A program made the position numbers and the translations under genes. This document shows positions 25,266 through 34,220 of a stretch of DNA of 64,000 nucleotides, piece by piece. How positions within the stretch are numbered: the first letter of the stretch is position 1; each line of letters opens with the position of its first letter. The stretch spans positions 744,001-808,000 of the forward strand of contig CBDDPH010000002.1 of assembly GCA_965232265.1 (NCBI GenBank). The letters are read 5' to 3'. The notes below the pieces were generated by a model. The model was not told the DNA's origin. It saw nothing but the letters and a program-made list of their open reading frames with translations, and searched no databases. This DNA comes from VXRD01 sp965232265. Lineage in GTDB: Bacteria > Latescibacterota > UBA2968.

Positions 25266-26093
25266 ATGAGTGCGCGGCTGGCAATTGTCATCGTCAACTA
25301 CAATACGCGGGATTGGCTCTCGCAGTGTCTGCGCTCGTTATATGCACAGGATAGGGTTGAGGATGTGGAAATTGTTGTGGTCGATAGTGCCTCAACCGAT
25401 GATTCGGTCGATATGGTGCGGCGCGATTTTCCCGGTTGTACGCTTATTGCGTCAAAAGAAAATCTCGGTTTTGGTCGCGGCAATAATCTCGGCGCGGCCC
25501 GGAGTACGGCTCCGGTCTTGCTTTTTCTCAATCCCGATACGCGCGTGACAGAGGGGGCACTGACAGAACTTCTGCTTTTTATGGATCAGCATCCGCAGTA
25601 CGGCGCGGCCGGTGGGCGCATTTGCGATGGCGATGGCGAACAGGAACGCTCAGCGGGTACATGGCCGACGCTTTTGAGCCTGATTTTAGACCGGGTTCTG
25701 GTGCGCTTTCCGTCGCTTTGCGGGCGATTAGAACATCTGGCCCATCACCACTATGATTACGAAAAGCAGCGCGAGGTTGGTTGGGTAACTGGGGCCTATT
25801 TGTGTATTCGGCGAGATTTGTTTGAGCAGCTGTCGGGGTTTGATCCCGATATTTTTATGTATTACGAAGACGTGGAACTGTGCTATCGCGTGTGGGCGTC
25901 CGGGTCGCGGGTTTGTTACTTTCCTGGCGCGCCGATTATCCACTACCGCAACAAGGCACCGGTCTCTCAGCGACATCGCAAGCGTCGCACACGCGAGGGC
26001 TTGCGCCAGTTTGCCCGCAAGCACTACGGTTGGAGGCATACGACGCGCTGGGCTGCGGAGTTGTTGCATTGCTTGAATCTGTGGCAGTTTTGA
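25266..26093 (+). CDS. Glycosyltransferase family 2 (rhamnosyltransferase-like)
   Basis: A 275-residue soluble GT2. AIVIVNYNTRDWLSQCLRSL, the IVVVDSASTDDSVDMV donor-binding loop, ENLGFGRGNNLGA and FLNPDTR are hallmarks of the WcaA/rhamnosyltransferase group, and GGRICDGDGE and YEDVELCYRVWASG complete the acceptor site. It would add a sugar during O-antigen or exopolysaccharide assembly. A GGGGAG site lies 8 bp before the ATG. It is followed by the membrane protein at 26148. Confidence 0.92.
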   Translation: MSARLAIVIVNYNTRDWLSQCLRSLYAQDRVEDVEIVVVDSASTDDSVDMVRRDFPGCTLIASKENLGFGRGNNLGAARSTAPVLLFLNPDTRVTEGALTELLLFMDQHPQYGAAGGRICDGDGEQERSAGTWPTLLSLILDRVLVRFPSLCGRLEHLAHHHYDYEKQREVGWVTGAYLCIRRDLFEQLSGFDPDIFMYYEDVELCYRVWASGSRVCYFPGAPIIHYRNKAPVSQRHRKRRTREGLRQFARKHYGWRHTTRWAAELLHCLNLWQF

Positions 26094-26147
26094 AGTCACA
26101 CATCGCGTGCATTATAGATATATTTTTCATATAAGAGAAAAAAAGAG

Positions 26148-28037
26148 ATGCGAGAGATGTTTGAAAAATTTTTGCGACGATCATTGTGGGCAGATGTGGG
26201 TATTGTGGTGGTTTACGCCATAGGTGTGGGCGTTTATACTTTTCCGCTGGTGCTGGATTTTTCGCGGCCGTTTTCCGAACCGGGGGACTATTTGCTGATC
26301 GCTTATAGTTTGAGCTGGCAGATGCAGGCGTTGCTGACCCACCCGTGGGACTTTTTTCAGGCAAATGTCATGTATCCGACGGCTTCGTCGCTGGCGGTTG
26401 CTACGCCGCTCAATACGTCCCAGTTGATGTTTTTTTTTCCTGCCAAAGTGTTTTCAGGTGATTCGATTGTTGCGATTAACTGCGTTTATGTGGGGAATAT
26501 TTTTGCTACGGCTGTTTCTACATTTGCAGTTGCGCGACATGCCGGTGCTGGACGGGGTCCCGCTTTTGTCGCCGGGTGGAGTTTTGGGTTTGCGGTTGCC
26601 AAGATGTTCCAGCATTTCCAGTTTCCCTTTTTCTGGCTGGTGTGGGTCTGCTATGCGTGGTACTGTTTTTTGACGACGAGGAAGCGGTCGTGGCTGATTG
26701 TATCTGCCGTTGGTTTTGTGGGTATGAGTTTGGGGTCGTTTTATCTGATGTATATGGGTTTTTTGTGTCTGCTGGCGGCGACTGTTGTGTTTCATTGGAA
26801 GGTGAAGTCTTTGTTTGACCGGCGCACGATTGTCCATGTTGCGGGGGCGGGTGTTCTGGTCGCGCTTTTTCTCGTTCCGTTTGGGTGGCCGTATTTTGAG
26901 GTGAATAAGGCGTATAATCTCAAGCGGCCGCTGGGTGAAGCCGTGCAGTATTCGGCTGATCCACTGGGGTCCTATTTGCTGCCCAATAACGATTCGGTTT
27001 TGTATGAGGGGGTACATAGCGGGGAAAAATACGATCCGCTGCCGGGCGAAGAGGCACTTTTTGCAACGCTGTTTGAGGCTGTTGCGCGGTACACCGGGCG
27101 CGATTTGACGGGTGGGCGGTACGGTGGGGATCTCACGCTGGAGCAGTTTCATTCGATCTGGCGTGCCGGTGGTGGAGAGAGACGACTTTTTCCGGGGTAT
27201 AGCGTGCTGGTGCTGGCGATGATAGGTCTTTTTGCGCGGGCATCTGTTGCAACGCGCGTGCCGCGATTGCTGCTGTGTACTTTGCTGATTGCAGGGGTGG
27301 CACTGTCGTTGGGGCCTGTTATTGTCAGTCTGGGGCATCTGACCTATGTTCCGGGGCCTTACGCGCTGTTGTACTATGTTGTGCCCGGTTTGCAGGGTAT
27401 GCGTGCGACGGCTCGTTTTGGCTATGTGGCACTGCTGGCATTGTCGGCACTATCGGCACTGGGATGGCACAGGATGGCGTCTCGTCTGTTTGGTGCTGGT
27501 CGCACAAGGGCGGGGTTGCGCTTTGTCGCTCTGGCCGTCTGGGTGTGTTTGTTTACAGCGGAGAATTTGCCAGCGAGGCCGCAGTCGCACGATCGGCCGC
27601 AGGATCCTCCGCCTGTTTATGCCTATCTGGCTGCTCGCGATATCGATGGCGGGATTATTGAGTTGCCGACGTTCAAGGGTTCGATGGAGAAGTCCGATCC
27701 CGTATATGGCGACCGCCGCATTGCGTATCGCCATCGGGAGTATCTCTATATGTATTATAGTACGTTTCACTGGCGGCCGATTTACAATGGTTTTGGCGCG
27801 TTTGCCGGGCCCCATCAGTTTGCCGTGCGCGATGCGGTGGAACGGTTGCCCGATGCAGATGCTGTGGCGCTGTTGCGGGATTTGGGGTTGAAAACGCTGG
27901 TGTTGCACACGTACTGGTTCGAGGCAGAGGACAGGGCATTTTGGTCGCGCCCCGAGGTCATGCAGGTTCTGGAACCAGTTGCGAGCGTTGGCGGCGCACG
28001 GGTTTATCGGCTTGTATCAGGGGATGGCGGTTCATGA
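26148..28037 (+). CDS. Large integral membrane protein (GT-C / DUF6311-like)
   Basis: A 629-residue protein with about 11 membrane segments and a C-terminal soluble domain of about 150 residues (GIIELPTFKGSMEKSDPVYG; LLRDLGLKTLVLHTYWFEAE). The periplasmic loop after the first helix (PFSEPGDYLLIAYSLSWQMQ) has the layout of GT-C glycosyltransferases. Function not established; context suggests polysaccharide or glycolipid synthesis. It overlaps the convergent flippase gene by 6 bp. Confidence 0.75.
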   Translation: MREMFEKFLRRSLWADVGIVVVYAIGVGVYTFPLVLDFSRPFSEPGDYLLIAYSLSWQMQALLTHPWDFFQANVMYPTASSLAVATPLNTSQLMFFFPAKVFSGDSIVAINCVYVGNIFATAVSTFAVARHAGAGRGPAFVAGWSFGFAVAKMFQHFQFPFFWLVWVCYAWYCFLTTRKRSWLIVSAVGFVGMSLGSFYLMYMGFLCLLAATVVFHWKVKSLFDRRTIVHVAGAGVLVALFLVPFGWPYFEVNKAYNLKRPLGEAVQYSADPLGSYLLPNNDSVLYEGVHSGEKYDPLPGEEALFATLFEAVARYTGRDLTGGRYGGDLTLEQFHSIWRAGGGERRLFPGYSVLVLAMIGLFARASVATRVPRLLLCTLLIAGVALSLGPVIVSLGHLTYVPGPYALLYYVVPGLQGMRATARFGYVALLALSALSALGWHRMASRLFGAGRTRAGLRFVALAVWVCLFTAENLPARPQSHDRPQDPPPVYAYLAARDIDGGIIELPTFKGSMEKSDPVYGDRRIAYRHREYLYMYYSTFHWRPIYNGFGAFAGPHQFAVRDAVERLPDADAVALLRDLGLKTLVLHTYWFEAEDRAFWSRPEVMQVLEPVASVGGARVYRLVSGDGGS

Positions 28038-29552
28038 TTTAACCGTGCGGATGACGGTTTTGATTTCGTCGATGAGTGTTTTGCGTTCAACGATGAGCAG
28101 GCCCGTGCCATAACCTGTGGTAAAGATCGCGCTGCCGGCGAGCACGCCTATTGGGATTGGCAATGTGTTGAGCCATTCGGCACAGGCAAAGTGCAGGCCG
28201 GTGCCAATGGCTGCGGCGATGAGCGGGGGGGCATAAGTTTTGGCGATGGGGATATCGATGTGTGTGCGGACGAGGATGAGTGCGAGGATGAGGCCGACGA
28301 GGGCGATGGCGTTCATGCTGATGGCGATGCCTGTGGCACCCATGTGATGGGCGAGATAGGGGGCGAGGATGAGGAGAATGAGGGCTTGAGCCGCAGAGAA
28401 TTTTGCAATGCTTTTGGGGTTGCCTATGCTGTAAAATAGGGCGTGTACGTCGTCGAGCAGGGGGCGGCAGAGGGCGTAGATGATGAGCCATTGGAGCAGA
28501 GGGGCCGCAGGTGTCCAGTCGGGTTTGAAGATGTGGATCCATCGGTTGGCTTCGAGCGCGAGTACGAGGGAGATGGGGACTGTGGTGCGGAGGATGAGGC
28601 GCGAGGTTCGGCGATATGCTGCGGAGAGTTGGTCGCGGTTGTTCTGATAGCGCGCATAGACTGCGAGGGTGATGCGCAAGATGACCGCAGAGATGGCACC
28701 GCTGGGCATTTGTGCAAAACTGTGCGCGGCGTCGTATATGCCGCGCAGGCTCAATCCGAAGAACAGGCTGATGATGAGTTTGTCGTAGTGCTGGACGAAG
28801 ATTTTGGGTATGCCGCCGATCCAGAACCATAAGCCATAGCGGATCATGCGCCGCGCGGCTTGTGGATTGAAGGTGTGTAGTTGGCCTATTGGCGGGGGAT
28901 GGCGGAGCCAGACGACGGTGCAGAATACGAGAATATAGGTGACGCTGTATGGGTAAAATCCGAGGATGAGTGCCCATTTGCCGTATCCGAGGTGGGCAAC
29001 GGCGAGGCCGACGAGGGCTGCGAGGATGGTTCCTCCTGCGTGTGCAACGGCGAGGCGTCCAAATTCGAGGTCGCGTTGGAGCTGGGTTTCGGCGGTGAGT
29101 GCGGCGGTTCGGATCAGGTCGAATGCGCCCAGTACGCCCAGGGCTATGGCGACTTTGGGATAGTTTTGGGTGTCTGTGAAGCCGAGGGCGGTGTTGAGTG
29201 TGCGGGTGAGTTCAAACAGGTGTTCAGAATAGAGGGCGATGCAGAGGGCGAGGAGCGTGCTGATGCTGCCCAGGCCAATGCTGAGTACAAAGTGCGTGGG
29301 TGCGAGGTCGTGGACGTTGTCGTGTTCGTGCAAGAGGGCGTAGTGCAAGCCGAGGTCGCGGATGGCGATGACGAGGGCGAGGATGGAATAGGCTGTTGTG
29401 ATGGCGCCAAAGTCTTCGGGTACGAGGATCTGATAGAGCAGGAGGAGGACCGCGAAGTTGATGATCCGCGCAGGGTAGGTGCTGCCAAAGGTCTGTACTG
29501 TGCCGCGTGCGATGCGCTGGATGGCGGATTTTTCAGTCGGTGGTTTTTGCAT
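28032..29552 (-). CDS. Polysaccharide flippase (MOP/Wzx family)
   Basis: A 506-residue protein with about 14 membrane helices, beginning GTVQTFGSTYPARIINFAVL and LYQILVPEDFGAITTAYSIL, the N-terminal signature of lipopolysaccharide/oligosaccharide flippases. It would move lipid-linked sugar repeats across the inner membrane. It is the last gene of the long leftward his-polysaccharide gene string and overlaps the preceding YfhO-like gene by 20 bp, so translation is probably coupled. Confidence 0.92.
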   Translation of the reverse strand: MQKPPTEKSAIQRIARGTVQTFGSTYPARIINFAVLLLLYQILVPEDFGAITTAYSILALVIAIRDLGLHYALLHEHDNVHDLAPTHFVLSIGLGSISTLLALCIALYSEHLFELTRTLNTALGFTDTQNYPKVAIALGVLGAFDLIRTAALTAETQLQRDLEFGRLAVAHAGGTILAALVGLAVAHLGYGKWALILGFYPYSVTYILVFCTVVWLRHPPPIGQLHTFNPQAARRMIRYGLWFWIGGIPKIFVQHYDKLIISLFFGLSLRGIYDAAHSFAQMPSGAISAVILRITLAVYARYQNNRDQLSAAYRRTSRLILRTTVPISLVLALEANRWIHIFKPDWTPAAPLLQWLIIYALCRPLLDDVHALFYSIGNPKSIAKFSAAQALILLILAPYLAHHMGATGIAISMNAIALVGLILALILVRTHIDIPIAKTYAPPLIAAAIGTGLHFACAEWLNTLPIPIGVLAGSAIFTTGYGTGLLIVERKTLIDEIKTVIRTVKS

Positions 29553-31908
29553 GGGTTTTGTGCAGGCATAGCGGGATTGCGATGAGGAGGAGGATGACGC
29601 CGCCGAGTGTGATCCAGCGCGTGGTGGCTACGATGGGGTCGCGGTAGGTGAGTTCGACGATGTGTTCGCCGGGTGCAAGTGCGACTGCGGTCCAGAGGTA
29701 GTTGGCGCGGATGAGGGGTTTGGGTTCGCCGTTGACGGTGGCATGCCAGTTGGGGTGGTGGTTTTGCGAGATGACGAGGATGCGAGGGCCCGGGGCTGTT
29801 GTTCTGAGTTTGATATGGCCCTGGTGTTCGTTGTATTCGAGGCGTTCAATGCTGCCCGGTTCGGTGGCATTGGTGTCGGGGGTGATGCCGGGGTTTTCTT
29901 CGATGCGTGCTGTTTGCGTGGGGTGGGTGTTGGGGTCGGTCAGTTTTTGCAGGATTTGGTTTTCGTCGGGGATGATTTCGTATTGGGGGGCGAGATAAAA
30001 CCATGGTAGCGCGCCGGGGTTGCGGTAGATGTGCAGGCCCTGGCGTGCGGCAATTTTTTGGAGATATGGGATGTTGAGTTCAGAGGGGGCGACGATGTAT
30101 TTGGTGTTGAGGAGGTCGAGGATCGCGGGGTTGTTGAGGGCTCCGGATTTGAGGATGTGGTCGTAACGCCTGATGGCGAAGTCGTGAAAGCCGGTTACGA
30201 GGTCTATGCCGGGCAAGGGCATCTGGTTGTGGTCGGGGAGGGCGAGTACGCGGAAGAGGCTGTTGTCGCGTTTGAGGAAGGCAACGGCGTCGGCATTGAC
30301 GCGCTCGCTGGGGGGAACGCGGTTGGGGTTGACGTAGTTGAGAAATAGTTTGTCTATGCGCCAGGTGTCGATGAGGAGGACGATGAGGAGCACAAGGGCA
30401 AAGGTGTGGATTTTGAGTTTGTTTTGTGCGCGGAGATACGAGATGACGGTGAGCGTGCCGACAAAGAGTGCGGCGAGCAAGGCACCTTGTCCTGCGAGGG
30501 GCAGGTTCGCTTGGGCGATTTGGAGGCGGGAGGCGGGTATGTCCGTCCAGATGATGTTTTGCCACAGGGATAGGAGTGCGGAAGGGACAAAGGCAAATAG
30601 GAGGAGGATTGCGGTGCATACCCCGCCTGTGGTGCCGATTTTTTTTGCGGTATCAGGGGTGATATCGTGGGTTATGAGGCGGTGGAGTCCGTACGCGCCG
30701 AGGGCGCATAGCGCAAAGGAAAAGAGGAAGGCGATCATGCCGGGCGCACGCAATACACTGACGCCGGGGACGAGGTGGAACAGGAGTTTGTGCAAGGGGG
30801 TGTGGGGACCCAGTGAATAGGCGACGGCGAGTATGAAGAGGCCGAGGAGGAATGCGATGTGGTTCTTTTTTCGAATGCGCGAGAGGGCGAGGATGGCGAA
30901 GAAGAGGGGGACGATGCCGACGTATTCGGAGTTGATTTTGAAGGCGTTGCGTCCCCAGTATTTGTGGGGGGTTGTGTTTGTGTCAAAGGCGACAAATTCA
31001 GGGATGACGAGGGCGAATATTTCTTCGGGGTGGAGTGACCAGGATGAGGCAAATTCATACCCTTCGTCGGTTTGTTGTTCGGTAAAGGCGCGTTTTGAGG
31101 CTGTTTTTGTGTTCCAGTATTGGGGGAATACGCCTTCTGCACCGATGGCGAGGCCCAGGCAGATGGCACCTGCTGATAAGAGGGTCTGGTAGAGGGCGGT
31201 TTTTGTGTTTCGGGTGCGGGACAAGCGTTTTATGAGTTTGTAGAGAAAGAGCAGGCCCAGTCCCCAGAGGGCAAAGTAGGCCATCTGGAGGTGCGGGCTG
31301 TAGATGGCGATGCCGACGGTGCCGCCGAGGATTAAAAAGTAGATGATGCGCCGCGTGTCCATGCCGCGGTTGAGTGCCCAGTACATGAGGGGGAAGAGGC
31401 CGATGACGGTCATTTTTGCATAGTGCCCGGCATGCGAGAAGGAGAGGAATGCAGGGGCAGAGGCATAGGCCGCACCGGCGATGAGGGCGGCGAGCGGGTG
31501 AAGGCCAAAGCTGCGCGTGCAGAGGTACATGAAGTAGCCGGCTGTGAACATGGCAAAGATGTACCGCCAGCCAAAATAGCGGTGTTCGCTGGTGAAGAGG
31601 TCGATGACGATGAGGGGATAGTATTGGGCGCGCAGCGCGGCGGATTCTGGCATGCCGCCCATGAATCGGCTCCAATTTTTTTGTGGCAATTTGTGCAGGG
31701 CTTCCGCAAAGGGTTCGTTGCCTCTGTGAAATTCTACACCGGTGTCGGTGCCGAGGATTACGTCGCCCGTGATGAGGATGTGATAAAAATAGCCGGCAGT
31801 GAGCAGGGCAAAAAAGACAATGGGGACCCAGGGGCGAGATAGAAAGTGGGTGAGGTCAAACGCCGTGCGGGGTTGGATGGCTGGACTGGGCTTGCGTCGT
31901 TTGCTCAT
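29533..31908 (-). CDS. YfhO family integral membrane protein
   Basis: A 791-residue protein with about 12 membrane helices and a C-terminal beta-rich domain (YNEHQGHIKLRTTAPGPRIL; HPNWHATVNGEPKPLIRANY; FAPGEHIVELTYRDP-like ending), the standard YfhO layout. The N-terminal GTDTGVEFHRGNEPFAEAL loop is GT-C-like. YfhO proteins are linked to glycosylation of teichoic acids or lipids. The ATG at 31908 overlaps the upstream GT4 stop (ATGA) and has AGGAA, so an upstream in-frame extension is not used. Confidence 0.88.
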   Translation of the reverse strand: MSKRRKPSPAIQPRTAFDLTHFLSRPWVPIVFFALLTAGYFYHILITGDVILGTDTGVEFHRGNEPFAEALHKLPQKNWSRFMGGMPESAALRAQYYPLIVIDLFTSEHRYFGWRYIFAMFTAGYFMYLCTRSFGLHPLAALIAGAAYASAPAFLSFSHAGHYAKMTVIGLFPLMYWALNRGMDTRRIIYFLILGGTVGIAIYSPHLQMAYFALWGLGLLFLYKLIKRLSRTRNTKTALYQTLLSAGAICLGLAIGAEGVFPQYWNTKTASKRAFTEQQTDEGYEFASSWSLHPEEIFALVIPEFVAFDTNTTPHKYWGRNAFKINSEYVGIVPLFFAILALSRIRKKNHIAFLLGLFILAVAYSLGPHTPLHKLLFHLVPGVSVLRAPGMIAFLFSFALCALGAYGLHRLITHDITPDTAKKIGTTGGVCTAILLLFAFVPSALLSLWQNIIWTDIPASRLQIAQANLPLAGQGALLAALFVGTLTVISYLRAQNKLKIHTFALVLLIVLLIDTWRIDKLFLNYVNPNRVPPSERVNADAVAFLKRDNSLFRVLALPDHNQMPLPGIDLVTGFHDFAIRRYDHILKSGALNNPAILDLLNTKYIVAPSELNIPYLQKIAARQGLHIYRNPGALPWFYLAPQYEIIPDENQILQKLTDPNTHPTQTARIEENPGITPDTNATEPGSIERLEYNEHQGHIKLRTTAPGPRILVISQNHHPNWHATVNGEPKPLIRANYLWTAVALAPGEHIVELTYRDPIVATTRWITLGGVILLLIAIPLCLHKTHAKTTD

Positions 31909-33020
31909 TGTTGGGGTTCCTGTGATGTGGCGACTTTTAAATAGATTTCTTCTTGCGCTTGCGCTGTGCGGTCCCAGGTAAAGTTCGCGGCCCATTTGCG
32001 GCCCGCTGTTCCCAGGCGTTTGCGCAGGTATGGGGCATCGAGCAAGCGTTTCATGGCGCTGGCGAGTGCCTGGGGATTTTCGGATGGGACGAGGATGCCG
32101 GTTTCGTCGGCGCGGATCGCGTCTGCCAATCCGGGGATGTCGGTGCCTATGACGGCTTTGGCTGCGGCTGCGGCTTCAATGGCGACAATGCCCCAGCCTT
32201 CGTAGCGCGAGGGGAGGCAGACGAAGAGGGCATGGCCTATGAGGCTATTTTTCTGTTCGGGTGTGACGGCGCCGGTAAATTCCACGCGGTTTGCGATGTT
32301 GAGTTGATTGGCGATAGATCGTATTTCGCGTTTGCTTTGCGGGGTTCCGCGACCCGAGAGGATGAGGCGGATATCGGGTGGGTTGAGTTTGGCAAAGGCG
32401 GATAATAGGATGTCGATGCCTTTGGTGTGGATGTCCATGCGCCCAAAGTAGAGGATGTAATTCTCTTCTGTCCAGGGTGCTTCAAAACAGATTTGATCCA
32501 CGCCGTTATAGACGAGGTAAAATTGCGCGTGAGGTGCGCGTTTCTCAAGCTGGCGTGTGACGGTGGGTGAGACGGTCTGGATGTGCGGGTGAAGGCGCAG
32601 GGCGCGCTGTTCGGCTTTGCGGGCAATGTGGCCGAGCAGGGGATATTTTGCGATGGCGTGCTCGCCCATGAAATGAGAAAATTCGAGGAGGCTGTCGCGC
32701 CTTTTTTTTGCAGATACAAGAAGGGGGGCAAAGGCGGAGAATTGATGTACCCACAGGTCGGTGTTTGCGCGGGTGATTGCGCGAGAGGCACAGTAGGCAA
32801 AGCTCATTCGGCTGAGGAGGTACGAGCGGTCCGATCCCACGCGGCGGATGTGTACGCCCTCTATGGTTTCTTCTCTGGGCGCGTTGGGATACGCGCCTGA
32901 TAGAAGGGTGATCTGGTGTTTGTGCGATAGACGACGGACGATTTCCCAGGTACGCAGGGCGCCGCCCCCACCACACCAGGGATTGTCGATGTCGTCGTAT
33001 AAGGTGTGTAAGATGTTCAT
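31905..33020 (-). CDS. Glycosyltransferase family 4 (GT-B fold)
   Basis: A 371-residue GT4 enzyme. The N-terminal half has the glycine-rich acceptor loop (NPWCGGGGALRTWEIVRRLS), and the C-terminal half has YILYFGRMDIHTKGIDILLS, LILSGRGTPQ, VCLPSRYEGWGIVAIEAAAA and a GVLVPSENPQAL-like segment, including the E-x7-E motif for the nucleotide sugar. It would extend a lipid-linked glycan. Start ATG is 17 bp behind the HAD phosphatase gene. Confidence 0.93.
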   Translation of the reverse strand: MNILHTLYDDIDNPWCGGGGALRTWEIVRRLSHKHQITLLSGAYPNAPREETIEGVHIRRVGSDRSYLLSRMSFAYCASRAITRANTDLWVHQFSAFAPLLVSAKKRRDSLLEFSHFMGEHAIAKYPLLGHIARKAEQRALRLHPHIQTVSPTVTRQLEKRAPHAQFYLVYNGVDQICFEAPWTEENYILYFGRMDIHTKGIDILLSAFAKLNPPDIRLILSGRGTPQSKREIRSIANQLNIANRVEFTGAVTPEQKNSLIGHALFVCLPSRYEGWGIVAIEAAAAAKAVIGTDIPGLADAIRADETGILVPSENPQALASAMKRLLDAPYLRKRLGTAGRKWAANFTWDRTAQAQEEIYLKVATSQEPQQ

Positions 33021-33036
33021 TATAGATGGTTCATTC

Positions 33037-33582
33037 TCAGAGCATCTGGTCTATGACGTGGAATAAGTCGTTGCCAATATAGCTTATGCGGTCGCGCGTT
33101 TGTCGGTTGATTTTTGCAAGGGCGTTTTCACCAGAGCCGGTGCGCACGAGGGCTGCGCGACAGCCGGCATTCCACCCGGCTTCGAGGTCGGTTGCGTTGT
33201 CGCCTATCATGATAGAACCCGCGAGGTCGATGTTGTGTTCACTGGCGGCGCGCAAGATCATGCCCGGCGCGGGTTTGCGACAGGTGCAGTTGTCTCTCCT
33301 GTGATGGGGGCAATAGTAGATGGCATCGATGGATGCGTTGCAGGCTGACAATTGATGTTTGAGTTCGCGGTGGATCGCACTGAGTCCGGTTTCTGTGAGC
33401 AGGCCGCGTCCGATGGCGGATTGGTTGGTGATGACGATGACGGGATAACCGGCCTGGTTGAGGCGCGCAATGGCTTCTCCCGCGTGCGGTATGAGTTGGA
33501 GTTGTTCCACGCGGTTGAGGTCGTGGACCTCGATGTTGATTGTGCCGTCGCGGTCGATGAATGCTGCGGGTTGTGCGTTCAC
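33037..33582 (-). CDS. HAD-IIIA phosphatase (GmhB / HisB-N like), probable histidinol-phosphatase
   Basis: A 181-residue HAD phosphatase. FIDRDGT (D9, D11) is the catalytic motif, TNQSAIGRG is motif 2 and MIGDNATDLEAG is motif 4. The zinc-binding CPHHRRDNCTCRKP segment is shared by GmhB and the HisB N-terminal domain. Its start overlaps the hisB stop by 4 bp. No other histidinol-phosphatase is present in this operon, so it probably dephosphorylates histidinol phosphate; a heptose-bisphosphate role is possible given the sugar genes downstream. Confidence 0.88.
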   Translation of the reverse strand: MNAQPAAFIDRDGTINIEVHDLNRVEQLQLIPHAGEAIARLNQAGYPVIVITNQSAIGRGLLTETGLSAIHRELKHQLSACNASIDAIYYCPHHRRDNCTCRKPAPGMILRAASEHNIDLAGSIMIGDNATDLEAGWNAGCRAALVRTGSGENALAKINRQTRDRISYIGNDLFHVIDQML

Positions 33583-34169
33583 AGGCTTCCTTTGGTCGAG
33601 GGTATGCCGCTGATCCTACTGTCGAGGGTGACGGCTTGGCGCAGGGATCGGGCAACGGCTTTGAAGATGGCTTCCATGCCGTGGTGCGCGTTGTTGCCGC
33701 GAATGAGGTCAATGTGCAGATTTAAGCGGGCGTTGTGCGCGAGTGCGGTGAAAAATTCGAGGCCGAGTGCCGTGGGAAATGCGCCGATGCGTTCTTCGGA
33801 AAATTCGGCACGATAGATCAGGTGCGCGCGGCCGGAGAGATCGATTACGGCGCGGGCGAGGGCTTCGTCCATGGGGACGTACGCAGAGCCGAATCGCGCG
33901 ATGCCGGTTTTGTCGCCCAGTGCGTTGGATAGTGCTAGGCCCAGGCAGATGCCGACGTCTTCCACGGTGTGATGGGCATCGACTTCGAGGTCGCCTTTGC
34001 AGGTGACGGTGAGGTCGAATAAGCCGTGGCGGGCAAGGGCTGTGAGCATGTGGTCAAAGAAGCCGATGCCGGTGTCGATGTGCGATTCTCCCGTGCCCGT
34101 GAGGGCGAGGGTGAGATCTATGTCGGTTTCAGAGGTTTTGCGCTGGATGTGTGCGGTGCGAGAGGACAT
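33579..34169 (-). CDS. hisB: Imidazoleglycerol-phosphate dehydratase
   Basis: A 196-residue monofunctional IGPD, converting imidazole glycerol phosphate to imidazole acetol phosphate. The manganese-binding histidine motifs are visible: FFDHMLTALARHGLFDL, EVDAHHTVEDVGICLG and, near the end, DLIRGNNAHHGMEAIFKAVA. Length is normal. It lies within the his operon, 52 bp after the enolase-like gene, with a family A palindrome in the gap, and overlaps the HAD phosphatase gene by ATGA. Confidence 0.97.
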   Translation of the reverse strand: MSSRTAHIQRKTSETDIDLTLALTGTGESHIDTGIGFFDHMLTALARHGLFDLTVTCKGDLEVDAHHTVEDVGICLGLALSNALGDKTGIARFGSAYVPMDEALARAVIDLSGRAHLIYRAEFSEERIGAFPTALGLEFFTALAHNARLNLHIDLIRGNNAHHGMEAIFKAVARSLRQAVTLDSRISGIPSTKGSL

Positions 34170-34184
34170 GGGAGGTGCCTTTTT

Positions 34185-34214
34185 GTAGGGGGCGGGTTTT
34201 AAACCCGCCCGTAC
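34185..34214. repeat. Family A palindrome
   Basis: GTAGGGGGCGGGTTTTAAAC..CCGCCCGTAC inside the his operon, with core GGTTTTAAACC. Confidence 0.85.
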
Positions 34215-34220
34215 AAGCGG

